14,338 nt of DNA, from positions 1 through 14,338 of the forward strand of contig JBGURM010000050.1 of NCBI GenBank assembly GCA_045132035.1, written 5' to 3'. The notes beneath the pieces were generated by a model that made no database searches, was not told the origin of the DNA, and saw nothing but the letters and a program-made list of their open reading frames with translations. The first letter of the stretch is position 1. Every line of letters starts with the position of its first letter. This stretch comes from UBA2450 sp045132035 (GTDB lineage: Bacteria; Bacillota_I; Bacilli_A; RFN20; CAG-826). Positions 1 to 8,041 of the stretch are shown piece after piece. The translations under genes were made by a program, and so were the position numbers.

Positions 1-2495
1 TCTTGCTTTCAATTGATTTAAGTAGTCACGATAAAGAGTCAAAAAAAGAAAAAAGAGTGGAAGACCTACTTAAATTAGTCGGTTTATATCATAAAGAAAA
101 CAAGTTAGTTTCTAATTTAAGTGGTGGTGAAAAACAAAGAGTGGCAATTGCTAGAGCAATAGCAAACTCTCCTTCCTTGCTCCTTGCTGATGAACCAACT
201 GGAAATCTAGATAAGCAAAATAGTGAAATCATAATGGAGTTAATTAAAAAGATAAGTTCATCTTCTTTAGTTATTTTAGTGAGTCACGATGAAGAATTAA
301 CAAATCGATACGCTGATCGAATTATTAAAATGAAAGATGGTCATATTGTTTCTGATTTTTATCAAAGTAAAAGCAAACATAGTGATTATCTTCCTATTTT
401 AAAACTTAAATATGATAACAAGAGAATGACATTACCTCTTAAATTCCTTTTCTCTCATACACTAAACTCAATTAAAAGAAGGAGATGGAGAACTTTATTT
501 ATTTCAATGTCGACTTCTTTTGGCCTCCTTGGTATGGGACTAGCTAGCACATTGAGTGAAATCGTTTCTTCTAATTTGTATAGAAGTTACTCTTCAATTA
601 TCGATAGTGACAAGATTATTGTTTCACCAAAAAGTAGTAACTCAGTAAAAGATATAATTACGTCTTCGACATATGAAGAAGCGAAAGAAACGGCCTCTTT
701 TGCTTCTGGAGTCAAAAATATTGGTGTTTATTATTGGAACACAAATAGATTATTTACAAGTGAAGATTATCTTTCTTTAGACACTGAGATTACTAGACCA
801 ATTGGTTCATTTTCTTCTGACCATATTAATCAGTTTGATCTTTTAGAAAATAACAAGGACACTATTTATCCAAAAAATGTTTCAAAGCTAAACGACAGTG
901 AAATTGTTTTATCGATGCCACTTATTCTAATTAATGAAATTTGTTATCAGCTTAATATTTCTAAATCTGCGAATTCATTATCAAATTATTTGGAGCACCA
1001 TGAATTAAAAATGAAATATGTCTTCACTAATGATGATTGGGGATATTTAAATGAGGTCCCACTTAAATTGAAAGGGTTTACTTTATCTAATAAATCTTTG
1101 ATTTATCACTCTAACCCAATGTGGAATCAGTTCATCTTTGAAGAGATGTGTAAATTGCCAACTACGCATTATATAAATGTTAATAGTGATAAACCTTGGA
1201 ATTTGATTAAATCCTATTATTTAAATTTCTCTTATGGGAGAGATGAGTTTTTAAAACAGCATCGTTTCTCAATTAATAGCAACGATATCGATTTTGAATT
1301 AATGGACAAAAAATATTTACCAAAGTTATATGAAGATGTCCCAACTTATAAGTGCAATAAGTTATTAATGGTGCATCGATCAAATAAAGATGATATCCCT
1401 TCTTTCGTTGGCGATTACTGTAAAAAGACATCAAAAGGAATTTATGAAGTAACATATGGAACAGTTAATGGATATTCAATTTATGAGCAAAGCTTAATGA
1501 TGGGATTTTCAAAGAGCACATATATCTCGAGTCGAAGCGATTATATTTCTGATATTACCGATAACATGTCCTATATCAAATATGAGGATTCGCTAAACGT
1601 TAAATTACCTGACGAAATAATGGAAGGACACTTCTCTAAAAGCAATTTAAATGGGTTCGTTTTTGAGCCGCATTATCAGCTAATAACAGGTAGGGAACCC
1701 GCTAATTTGGAGGAAATCCTCATTAGTGAAAGCCTTTCAAGAAGACTTGGATATGATAACCCAATTAACAAAACACTCTATCTCTCTTTCCCAATTAAAG
1801 AAGATGTTTTAACTAATGGATTTATCTCTAGAGAATATGAAACGGTGGAGTTGAAAATAACTGGAATAACTGATAGTGGGAAATTAGCAATCTCACATAT
1901 GGAAGAATGGTCAATATTGTTCTTCCAAGTAATGCTTGGTGTTTCGACTTTTGATTTAAGGATTAATAATTTAGCGATTAGGATTAATGATGAAATAGAA
2001 AGCCAACTAGTTGTAAGACTTAATCGAGCCTTTCCAACCTTATCAATAACATCTCCCTTAAAAGATATTAAGAATAGTATTGAAAAGATTTGTGGTTATA
2101 TCGAACTCATTATGTTAGTAGCGTCAATTACAAGTATTGTCATCGCCGGCTTAATCCTATTTATTTGTAATCACATTCATTATGAAGAAGCTAAAAAAGA
2201 TATTGGTCTTGTTCGTTGCCTTGGAGTAAATGAGAAAGAAAGTAGAAAATTCGTTTATTGTCATTCTTTTACAATGGCGGGTTTGTCGTTGCTATTTTCA
2301 TCGGTAGAGTTAATCTTTGTGTCACTTGTTCTTTCGGAAGCTCTATCCGGAACATTAATGATTGAATCAATGTTCGTGTTTAACCCAATCTCACTTTTAT
2401 ATATGTTCTTACTCGCTGTTTTTATTTCTTTAGTTACATCAATATTTATCTCGATGAAGACCAAAAAACTGAACGCTTTAGAATGTTTGCAGTAA
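1..2495 (+). CDS. MacB-like ABC transporter, fused ATPase-permease, 5' partial
   Basis: The 3' part of an ABC transporter with the ATPase domain followed by the permease in one chain, as in MacB. Its start lies before the window: the frame is open at the edge and the Walker A motif is missing. The visible 830 residues begin inside the ATPase: signature LSGGE (about 39-43), Walker B LLLADE (59-64, catalytic Glu present), D-loop NLD and H-loop His95. A basic stretch (158-163) precedes the first membrane segment (about 164-188). A very large extracytoplasmic region (about 190-695) follows, then three membrane segments (about 699-722, 752-777, 797-817) in FtsX/MacB permease style. Four-segment MacB-type permeases do not form a classical channel; they drive lipoprotein, peptide or drug handling at the membrane. 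The substrate is not readable here. The extracellular region is much longer than the roughly 200 residues usual in MacB, and I recognise no domain in it. The next gene has its own promoter. Confidence 0.85.
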   Translation, partial: LLSIDLSSHDKESKKEKRVEDLLKLVGLYHKENKLVSNLSGGEKQRVAIARAIANSPSLLLADEPTGNLDKQNSEIIMELIKKISSSSLVILVSHDEELTNRYADRIIKMKDGHIVSDFYQSKSKHSDYLPILKLKYDNKRMTLPLKFLFSHTLNSIKRRRWRTLFISMSTSFGLLGMGLASTLSEIVSSNLYRSYSSIIDSDKIIVSPKSSNSVKDIITSSTYEEAKETASFASGVKNIGVYYWNTNRLFTSEDYLSLDTEITRPIGSFSSDHINQFDLLENNKDTIYPKNVSKLNDSEIVLSMPLILINEICYQLNISKSANSLSNYLEHHELKMKYVFTNDDWGYLNEVPLKLKGFTLSNKSLIYHSNPMWNQFIFEEMCKLPTTHYINVNSDKPWNLIKSYYLNFSYGRDEFLKQHRFSINSNDIDFELMDKKYLPKLYEDVPTYKCNKLLMVHRSNKDDIPSFVGDYCKKTSKGIYEVTYGTVNGYSIYEQSLMMGFSKSTYISSRSDYISDITDNMSYIKYEDSLNVKLPDEIMEGHFSKSNLNGFVFEPHYQLITGREPANLEEILISESLSRRLGYDNPINKTLYLSFPIKEDVLTNGFISREYETVELKITGITDSGKLAISHMEEWSILFFQVMLGVSTFDLRINNLAIRINDEIESQLVVRLNRAFPTLSITSPLKDIKNSIEKICGYIELIMLVASITSIVIAGLILFICNHIHYEEAKKDIGLVRCLGVNEKESRKFVYCHSFTMAGLSLLFSSVELIFVSLVLSEALSGTLMIESMFVFNPISLLYMFLLAVFISLVTSIFISMKTKKLNALECLQ

Positions 2496-2510
2496 AATAA
2501 CAATTTCTCT

Positions 2511-2538
2511 TTGTAAAAGAGTGATAGTTGATTATAAT
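2511..2538 (+). promoter_or_regulatory. Sigma-A-like promoter for ychF-ispF
   Basis: TTGTAA (2511-2516, four of six matches to TTGACA) is followed after 16 bases by a perfect TATAAT (2533-2538). Transcription would start near 2545, about 30 bases before the ychF ATG. A small inverted repeat (CTCTTT, loop GTA, AAAGAG at 2507-2521) overlaps the -35 box. It has no T-run, so it is a poor terminator for the upstream gene. Confidence 0.55.
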
Positions 2539-2573
2539 ATTCTTTGATTAAAATCAAAAAGGAAAATATTAAG

Positions 2574-3689
2574 ATGGGTTTAAAAGCAGGAATAGTTGGA
2601 TTACCAAATGTTGGAAAATCAACACTTTTTAACGCGATTACAAATTCGCACGTTGAAGCTGCTAACTATCCATTTGCGACTATCAATCCAAACACTAGAA
2701 TTGTTGCTGTTCCTGATGAACGATTAGACTTTTTAGTTAATGTCTTCAAACCAGAAAGAACAATTCCAGCAACGATAGAGTTTTACGACATTGCAGGTTT
2801 AGTTAGAGGGGCATCAAAAGGAGAAGGATTAGGAAACCAATTCTTATCTCATATCCGTGAATGTGATGCGATTGTTGAAGTAGTCAGATGTTTTGATAAT
2901 TCTGACATTATACATGTAGAAGGTAGCGTGGATCCGATTAGAGATATTGAAGTTATCAATCTCGAACTCGTTATGGCGGACCTTGACACTGTTACAAAAA
3001 GAATTGAAAAAATTGAAAACAAGGCACGTATTTTAAAAGACAAAGAATCTGTCTTAGAAATGAGCGCTCTTACACCTATTAAGGAAGCATTAGAACAGGG
3101 TCTTGCTGCTCGAACAGTTAAACTTACTGAAGAGCAAGAAGAAGTCTGTAAGAATTATCATTTATTAACAAAGAAATCTATCATCTATGTTGCTAATGTT
3201 GGTGAAGCAGATTTAATGGATATTGATAGTTGTGATTTCTATAACCAGGTTAAAGAATATGCTTCTAAGGAAGGAAACGAAGTTATCCCAATTAGTTGTG
3301 AGATTGAGTCACAATTATCTGAACTTTCAAAAGAAGACAGAATTGAATTCTTAAAAGATTTAGGATTATCCGCTAGCGGACTTTCTAGATTAATTCAAGC
3401 AACTTATAAATTACTAAATTTATCAACATTCTTCACTGTTGGTGCTGATGAATGTCGTGCATGGACATTTAAAAACGGCATGAGCGCTCCTAACTGTGCT
3501 GGAGTGATTCACACTGACTTTGAAAGAGGATTTATTTGCGCTGAAGTTTATACCTATGAAGCAATTCATGAATTAGGTTCTGAAGCAGCAGTTAAAGAAG
3601 CTGGTAAATTACGTACTGAAGGAAGAGGATATTTTCCAAAAGATGGAGATATTATGTTCTTCAAGTTTAATGTTTCGGGTAAAAAATAA
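2574..3689 (+). CDS. ychF: Redox-regulated ATPase YchF (Obg-related, OLA1 family)
   Basis: A universally conserved Obg-related P-loop NTPase that binds ribosomes and, unusually for its class, prefers ATP. G1 is GLPNVGKST (9-17) and G3 is DIAG (72-75). The G4 position reads NVGE (208-211), the NxxE form that replaces NKxD and accounts for ATP preference in this family. A coiled-coil-like helical segment (about 128-195) lies inside the G domain and a TGS domain forms the C-terminus (about 285-368). Length is 371 residues against a usual 363-367. I chose the ATG at 2574 because family members begin MGLKAGIVG and an AAGGA-like site lies about 11 bases upstream. An in-frame TTG at 2544 would add ten lysine-rich residues not typical of the family and would sit almost on the predicted transcription start. 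The TAA overlaps the ATG of ispF by one base, so the two genes are co-transcribed and probably translationally coupled. Confidence 0.96.
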   Translation: MGLKAGIVGLPNVGKSTLFNAITNSHVEAANYPFATINPNTRIVAVPDERLDFLVNVFKPERTIPATIEFYDIAGLVRGASKGEGLGNQFLSHIRECDAIVEVVRCFDNSDIIHVEGSVDPIRDIEVINLELVMADLDTVTKRIEKIENKARILKDKESVLEMSALTPIKEALEQGLAARTVKLTEEQEEVCKNYHLLTKKSIIYVANVGEADLMDIDSCDFYNQVKEYASKEGNEVIPISCEIESQLSELSKEDRIEFLKDLGLSASGLSRLIQATYKLLNLSTFFTVGADECRAWTFKNGMSAPNCAGVIHTDFERGFICAEVYTYEAIHELGSEAAVKEAGKLRTEGRGYFPKDGDIMFFKFNVSGKK

Positions 3690-4171
3690 TGGATTACCGT
3701 ATTGGCTTTAGTAAAGATATCCATCGCTTGGTGGAAAATAGAAAACTTATCATTGGAGGAGTGGTTGTTCCTTTTGAAAAAGGAGAACTCGCTCATAGTG
3801 ATGGTGATGTTCTTTATCACGCTTTAGCGGAATCTATCTTAGGCGCTCTTGCATTAGGTGATTTAGGAAAACATTTCCCAGATACTTCTGAAGCAACACT
3901 TAATATGAATAGTGCGGATATCGTTAAAGAAGTAGTGAAGATGATGGAAGAAAAAGGATATGAAGTAAATAACACTGATATCTTTGTTTCTTTAGAAAAA
4001 CCAAAATTAAAAGATTATATCGAAACAATGAGACACAATATTGCAACTTTATTAAAAGTTGACATTGATAGAGTCTCGGTTAAAGTAGGGACAAATGAGA
4101 AAATGGGACCTGTTGGTGAGGGGCTTGCTATTGAAGCAACCGCCACAACTTTATTAGTAAAAAATAAATAA
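3689..4171 (+). CDS. ispF: 2-C-methyl-D-erythritol 2,4-cyclodiphosphate synthase
   Basis: Cytoplasmic lyase of the MEP (non-mevalonate) isoprenoid pathway. It cyclises CDP-methylerythritol 2-phosphate to the 2,4-cyclodiphosphate and releases CMP. The metal ligands are visible: Asp10 and His12 in the N-terminal motif and His44 in AHSDGDVLYH. The LGDLGKHFPDT stretch (76-86) and the C-terminal VKVGTNEKMGPVGEG segment, corresponding to the family's TTEKLGFTGRGEG motif, are also present. The 160-residue length matches the family, which acts as a homotrimer. The ATG shares one base with the ychF stop codon and no separate Shine-Dalgarno site is seen, so translation probably depends on ychF. Other MEP-pathway genes are not in the window; the organism presumably carries them elsewhere. 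Confidence 0.96.
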   Translation: MDYRIGFSKDIHRLVENRKLIIGGVVVPFEKGELAHSDGDVLYHALAESILGALALGDLGKHFPDTSEATLNMNSADIVKEVVKMMEEKGYEVNNTDIFVSLEKPKLKDYIETMRHNIATLLKVDIDRVSVKVGTNEKMGPVGEGLAIEATATTLLVKNK

Positions 4172-4195
4172 TTATTGCTAATTAATTAGTAATAA
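4172..4195. repeat. 24-bp near-perfect palindrome upstream of argS
   Basis: The two 12-base arms TTATTGCTAATT and AATTAGTAATAA are complementary except for one G/T position. The palindrome begins directly after the ispF stop and its centre is AATT. No T-run follows, so it is not a standard intrinsic terminator. It overlaps a possible -35 region for argS and could be an operator or simply an AT-rich chance palindrome. Confidence 0.45.
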
Positions 4196-4202
4196 GTATA
4201 AT
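4175..4202 (+). promoter_or_regulatory. Candidate argS operon promoter, near-leaderless
   Basis: A perfect TATAAT (4197-4202) lies 13 bases before the argS ATG. TTGCTA (4175-4180, four of six matches to TTGACA) is 16 bases upstream of it. Transcription would begin around 4209, leaving only a few bases of leader and no room for a Shine-Dalgarno site. The whole region is AT-rich, so chance matches are possible. Confidence 0.4.
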
Positions 4203-4215
4203 AAAATGTTCAAAA

Positions 4216-5835
4216 ATGGAAATTAGAGATTTATTAAAACAAAATATTCAAACCGCTCTTAAGGAATTAGGAGTTGATTTATCTTTGGATGAAATCGTTG
4301 TTGAAAACTCCAAAGATCCTACTCACGGAGACTACGCTTCTAACGTTGCTCTTAAATTTAGTAGAAACTTCCAAAAGCCACCTCGTGATGTAGCTAATTT
4401 AATCGTTTCTAAATTAGATATGTCTTCAATTGATAAGATTGAAATCGCAGGACCAGGATTCATTAACTTCTATATGAAGAGTGATTCTCTCACAAACATC
4501 ATCTCTCGAATCATCAAAGAAGGTGATGATTTTGGAAGAAGCGAAAAAAGAGGAATCAAAGTTAATGTTGAATTCGTTTCCGCTAACCCAACAGGAGATC
4601 TTCACGTCGGTCACGCTAGAGGGGCCGCTATTGGAGACGCGATTAGTAGAATCTTATCTTTTGATGGCTATGATGTGACTCGTGAATATTACATTAATGA
4701 CGCCGGAAATCAAATTGATCACTTAGGAGAATCTTTAATTGAAAGATATAAAGAATGCTTAGGGTTACCATTTGAATTACCTGCGGATGGATATCATGGT
4801 GAAGATGTTAAAATCATTGCTCAAAAGATTAGAGAAAAATATGGAGATGAACTCCTTAAAAAAGACAATCCGCTTGAGTTCTTTAAGCTTATTGGCCAAG
4901 AATTAGAACTTGATAAGATTAGAGAAGACCTTAAAACTTTCAACATTGTTTTTGATGTTTTTAGTAGCGAAAAAGCTATTAGGGCTAATGGCGCAATTGA
5001 AAAAGAAATTCAATTCTTAGATAAATATATTTATGAAGATGATGGTGCAAAAGTACTTAGAACCACCGACTTCTTAGATGATAAAGATAGAGTCATTGTT
5101 AAAAGAAATGGTGAATATACTTACTTCATGCCAGACATCGTCTATCACGTCAATAAACTTTCTAGAGGCTTTGACCAATTGATTGACGTTCTCGGCGCTG
5201 ACCATCACGGATATATCAACCGTATGAAGAGCGCTCTTATGATGCATGGCTATAATAGCGATGTTCTTGAAATCGAACTCATCCAAATGGTGAGAATGAT
5301 GAAAGACGGAGAAGAATTCAAGCTCTCCAAAAGAACAGGTAATGGATATACATTACGTGAACTATGTGAAGACGCTGGAGTTGACGCTGCAAGATACTTC
5401 TTTGTTATGAGAGCAGCTAGTGGTCATCTTGACTTTGATTTAGACTTAGCGGTTAAGCAAAGTAGCGATAACCCTGTTTATTACGCTCAATACGCTCACG
5501 CGAGGTTATGTTCAGTTCTAAGAACTGCAAGTGATATCAAAATTGATGAAAGTGGAACGTTATTAAAAGAATATAGCGAACTTGAATTAGTTAAGAAACT
5601 CTCATCATTTGAAGATATTGTTAAGGTTGCTTCTAAAGAAAGAGCACCTTATAAAATTACTAACTACATTCACGAATTAGCGGAAAAGATTCACGCTTTT
5701 TACACTGAATGTCGAGTTATAGATAGAGATAACGTCGAAGTTACCTCTGCTAGATTAGGCTTATGCTTAGCTAGCAAAATTGTATTAAGAAATGCACTTT
5801 CTCTAGTCGGAGTTTCCGCACCTGAGAAGATGTAA
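4216..5835 (+). CDS. argS: Arginyl-tRNA synthetase (class I)
   Basis: Charges tRNA-Arg with arginine in the cytoplasm. The N-terminal additional domain has the family motif GDYASNVALK (38-47). SANPTGDLHVGHARGA (122-137) contains the class I HIGH motif as HVGH (130-133), and the KMSKS counterpart is KLSKR (369-373). The C-terminal anticodon-binding (DALR) domain includes YYAQYAHARL (422-431). The 539-residue length is slightly below the usual 550-580. The ATG at 4216 gives the expected N-terminus; the only nearby alternative, at 4206, runs into a stop after six codons. No Shine-Dalgarno site precedes the start, and a TATAAT lies 13 bases upstream, so a leaderless or near-leaderless mRNA is likely. 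The gene heads a cluster with rpoE immediately downstream, an order also found in Bacillus. Confidence 0.97.
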   Translation: MEIRDLLKQNIQTALKELGVDLSLDEIVVENSKDPTHGDYASNVALKFSRNFQKPPRDVANLIVSKLDMSSIDKIEIAGPGFINFYMKSDSLTNIISRIIKEGDDFGRSEKRGIKVNVEFVSANPTGDLHVGHARGAAIGDAISRILSFDGYDVTREYYINDAGNQIDHLGESLIERYKECLGLPFELPADGYHGEDVKIIAQKIREKYGDELLKKDNPLEFFKLIGQELELDKIREDLKTFNIVFDVFSSEKAIRANGAIEKEIQFLDKYIYEDDGAKVLRTTDFLDDKDRVIVKRNGEYTYFMPDIVYHVNKLSRGFDQLIDVLGADHHGYINRMKSALMMHGYNSDVLEIELIQMVRMMKDGEEFKLSKRTGNGYTLRELCEDAGVDAARYFFVMRAASGHLDFDLDLAVKQSSDNPVYYAQYAHARLCSVLRTASDIKIDESGTLLKEYSELELVKKLSSFEDIVKVASKERAPYKITNYIHELAEKIHAFYTECRVIDRDNVEVTSARLGLCLASKIVLRNALSLVGVSAPEKM

Positions 5836-5849
5836 TGGAGGAAAGAGTG

Positions 5850-6257
5850 ATGCCAAAATCATTAATTGAAATCGCCTACGAATTTGTCGCGGGCAATGAA
5901 GGTTCTGTCGGATTTAGCAAAATCTGGGAACATGTCAAACAAGAAGCGGGATTAAGCGAAGAAGAAGCAAACGCTAAAGCGGGTATGTTCTTTACAAATT
6001 TAATGCTTGATGGTCGTTTCGTTACCTTAGGTGAAAACATCTGGGATTTAAGAGAAAGACATACTTTTGATAAAGTTCACATCGATATGAGAAATGTCTA
6101 TAGTGACGTTCAAACCAGCGATGATGATAAAGAAGAGGATGATGAAGAAGAATATAACAAGATCTTCGATGAAGAAGAATCTAAGGAAGATGATGAATCA
6201 ACCGATGAAGAAAACGAAGATGGAGATAGTTCTTCTGATGAAGGAACCAACTTCTAA
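5850..6257 (+). CDS. rpoE: DNA-directed RNA polymerase delta subunit
   Basis: Delta is a Gram-positive accessory subunit of RNA polymerase that promotes enzyme recycling and lowers non-specific DNA binding. Residues 1-75 form the HARE-HTH (winged-helix) domain, with family-typical stretches such as FVTLGENIWDLR (57-68). Residues 85-135 are an extremely acidic, low-complexity tail of Asp and Glu, disordered in known delta proteins. At 135 residues it is shorter than the 173 of Bacillus subtilis, mainly in the tail. I place the start at 5850 because a GGAGG site (5837-5841) sits eight bases upstream. An earlier in-frame ATG at 5835 overlaps the argS stop but has no site and would bury the GGAGG inside the gene. 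Position after argS, with 14 bases between, fits co-transcription. The name rpoE here means delta, not the Gram-negative sigma-E. Confidence 0.93.
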   Translation: MPKSLIEIAYEFVAGNEGSVGFSKIWEHVKQEAGLSEEEANAKAGMFFTNLMLDGRFVTLGENIWDLRERHTFDKVHIDMRNVYSDVQTSDDDKEEDDEEEYNKIFDEEESKEDDESTDEENEDGDSSSDEGTNF

Positions 6258-6262
6258 TCAAA

Positions 6263-7213
6263 ATGTTTGAACAAATAGTTGACCTCATTAAGAAATATGA
6301 TTCGATAGTCATTTTTGGTCATATCAATCCAGACGGGGATTGTTATGGTTCACAAATTGGATTAAGAGAAATCATCCACGCTTTATATCCAAATAAAAAA
6401 GTGTACATTACCGGAACTGGCTGTCCACGTTTCTTCTCTTTCTTACCTCGTACTGATAATGTCAGTGACGAAGTGATGAAAGAATCATTAGCAATTTTAG
6501 TAGATGGAAACGATCTTCCAAGAATGGAAGATAGCCGTATTTCTACTTGCGCTGCATGGGCAAAAATTGACCATCATATCGACACTAACTCATTTACTGA
6601 GGGTCCACAAGTAGTGGATACAAATGCAAATTCTTGCTGTGATATCCTTACTGGAATGGCAGAAGAATTAGGTGTTGATATTTCTCCTTTAGGAGCTACA
6701 GCTTTACTACTTGGAATAATTACTGACTCTGCCAGATTCCAATTCGTTACCGATTATAGCGTTTCATTTGGAAGAGCAAAATATCTTATTGATCACGGTG
6801 CTGATACAGAAAACATCAACAGAGCATTGTCAAAAACCGACGAAAAATCATTAAGAGGTAGAGGTTATGTCATTACTCATTACAAAAAGAGTAAAGGCGG
6901 AGTAATTTATATCATTTATTCCAAAGAAAAACTTCACCGCTTAAAATTATCTGCAAACGCAATGAGCAATAATATTAACTTATTGAGTAATATTGAAGGA
7001 TATCCAATTTGGTGTTCATTTGCTGAATATGATGATGGAAGAGTGAGAGTGGAAATTAGAAGCAATGGCCCTGTCGTTCAACCATGCGCTGCTCGTATTG
7101 GCGGGGGCGGACATGCATACGCTTGCGGTGCCACCTTACAAAAACTAGATTATAGTGTTATTGACGATATCATTAAGGATTTAGATAGAGTCTTAAAAGA
7201 GTGGAGACAATAA
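6263..7213 (+). CDS. nrnA: DHH/DHHA1 phosphoesterase, NrnA-like nanoRNase / pAp phosphatase
   Basis: Characterised NrnA proteins degrade very short RNAs from the end and dephosphorylate 3'-phosphoadenosine 5'-phosphate (pAp) to AMP. All DHH metal-site motifs are present: HINPDGD (20-26), Asp81 in VDGND, DHH (103-105) and Asp155 in GIITDS. The C-terminal DHHA1 substrate domain carries the GGGH motif (281-284). The 316-residue length is normal for the family. The ATG at 6263 lies five bases after the delta-subunit stop. The only AAGGA-like site is about 18 bases upstream, too far to be standard, so translation may rely on coupling. The next gene, a CysQ-like phosphatase, could act on the same pAp substrate. 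Family is confident; the exact substrate preference (nanoRNA, pAp or cyclic dinucleotide products) is inferred, since GdpP/DhhP-type relatives share these motifs. Confidence 0.88.
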   Translation: MFEQIVDLIKKYDSIVIFGHINPDGDCYGSQIGLREIIHALYPNKKVYITGTGCPRFFSFLPRTDNVSDEVMKESLAILVDGNDLPRMEDSRISTCAAWAKIDHHIDTNSFTEGPQVVDTNANSCCDILTGMAEELGVDISPLGATALLLGIITDSARFQFVTDYSVSFGRAKYLIDHGADTENINRALSKTDEKSLRGRGYVITHYKKSKGGVIYIIYSKEKLHRLKLSANAMSNNINLLSNIEGYPIWCSFAEYDDGRVRVEIRSNGPVVQPCAARIGGGGHAYACGATLQKLDYSVIDDIIKDLDRVLKEWRQ

Positions 7214-7215
7214 TT

Positions 7216-7995
7216 ATGTGGGAAAAAGAACTACAAGAAGCAATTAACGCTGGATTAAAAGCAAAAGAAAAAATCATGGAGATTTATCATCAACACTTTG
7301 ATGTTGAAATCAAAGAAGATAATTCCCCAGTAACAATCGCTGATAAAACCGCTGATGAAATTATTCGTAAACATTTAAGTGAAGCGTTTCCAACACATGC
7401 TTTCTTAACAGAAGAAAGTACTGACAATCTTGATAGATTAAATAATGATTATGTTTGGATTGTCGATCCAGTTGATGGAACAAAAGACTTCGTTGCTAAA
7501 GACGGTGAATTTACTACCAATATTGCTCTTAGTTACAAACATAAATTAGTTGTCGGAGTCGTCATTGCTCCTGCTCTAGATATTATGTATTTTGCCAGTA
7601 AAGACAATGGTGCATATTATCAAAAATTAGGTGAAAAACCTGTAAGAATCCACGTGAATGACAAAACAAGTGACTTAACAATGCTCATTTCTGTCTTCCA
7701 CTTTAACGAAGCTGAAAAGGCATTTATTGATAGACACAGCGATGTTATTAAACACGTTGAAAGAAAAGGTAGTTCACTTAAACCATGCGCAATTGCTCAT
7801 GGATTAGCAGAAATTACATTACGTCATTCACCAAATACCAAAGAGTGGGATACTGCGGCTTGTCAAATAGTAGTCACAGAAGCTGGTGGAGTATTTGTTG
7901 AACCTGACGGAAAAGAAATTACATATAACCGTAAAGATGTTTATAACCGTAACGGATATATTGTAGTTAATAGAAAAGAAAATATTCTTGAATAA
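7216..7995 (+). CDS. cysQ: CysQ-like 3'(2'),5'-bisphosphate nucleotidase (inositol monophosphatase superfamily)
   Basis: A magnesium-dependent, lithium-sensitive-type phosphatase of the FIG superfamily. The metal ligands are in place: Glu66-Glu67 in LTEES, Asp84 and Asp87 in WIVDPVDGTKDF (81-92), and Asp212 in EWDTAA (210-215). TKDF followed by GEFTTNIAL (97-105) resembles CysQ (TKEF, GEFTVNIAL) more than inositol monophosphatase proper, so hydrolysis of pAp or PAPS to AMP or APS is the best guess. Inositol phosphate or another sugar phosphate remains possible. The 259-residue length fits. The start at 7216 is supported by GGAG (7203-7206) nine bases upstream; a GTG at 7201 would overlap the previous gene and lose that site. 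It begins two bases after the nrnA stop and is the last gene before the terminator. Confidence 0.85.
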   Translation: MWEKELQEAINAGLKAKEKIMEIYHQHFDVEIKEDNSPVTIADKTADEIIRKHLSEAFPTHAFLTEESTDNLDRLNNDYVWIVDPVDGTKDFVAKDGEFTTNIALSYKHKLVVGVVIAPALDIMYFASKDNGAYYQKLGEKPVRIHVNDKTSDLTMLISVFHFNEAEKAFIDRHSDVIKHVERKGSSLKPCAIAHGLAEITLRHSPNTKEWDTAACQIVVTEAGGVFVEPDGKEITYNRKDVYNRNGYIVVNRKENILE

Positions 7996-8020
7996 ATATT
8001 CTCAATTGAGAATATTTTTT
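7995..8020 (+). terminator. Intrinsic terminator of the argS-cysQ cluster
   Basis: A perfect 22-base inverted repeat, with nine-base arms AATATTCTC and GAGAATATT around an AATT loop, ends in a run of six T residues (8015-8020). It starts on the last base of the cysQ stop codon, so the arms form directly as translation ends. Confidence 0.85.
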
Positions 8021-8041
8021 CTTACTTAAAGGAGATACATC

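Noticed and set aside
3..5. TTG at base 3 as the start of the first gene
   Set aside because: The protein lacks Walker A, which must lie upstream. The gene is cut by the window edge, so this codon is an internal leucine.
2261..2557. Minus-strand open frame of 98 codons, and similar ones at 1273-1455, 2849-3043, 3566-3820, 4426-4614 and 5074-5286, plus a plus-strand one at 4481-4678
   Set aside because: All lie inside strongly supported genes in other frames, without ribosome sites or recognisable products.
4172..4215. T-box riboswitch ahead of argS
   Set aside because: Only 44 bases separate ispF from argS, far too short for a T-box leader, and no T-box core sequence is seen.
5835..5849. 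Upstream ATG of the delta subunit overlapping the argS stop
   Set aside because: It has no ribosome site, while the ATG at 5850 has GGAGG at ideal spacing and gives the usual N-terminus.
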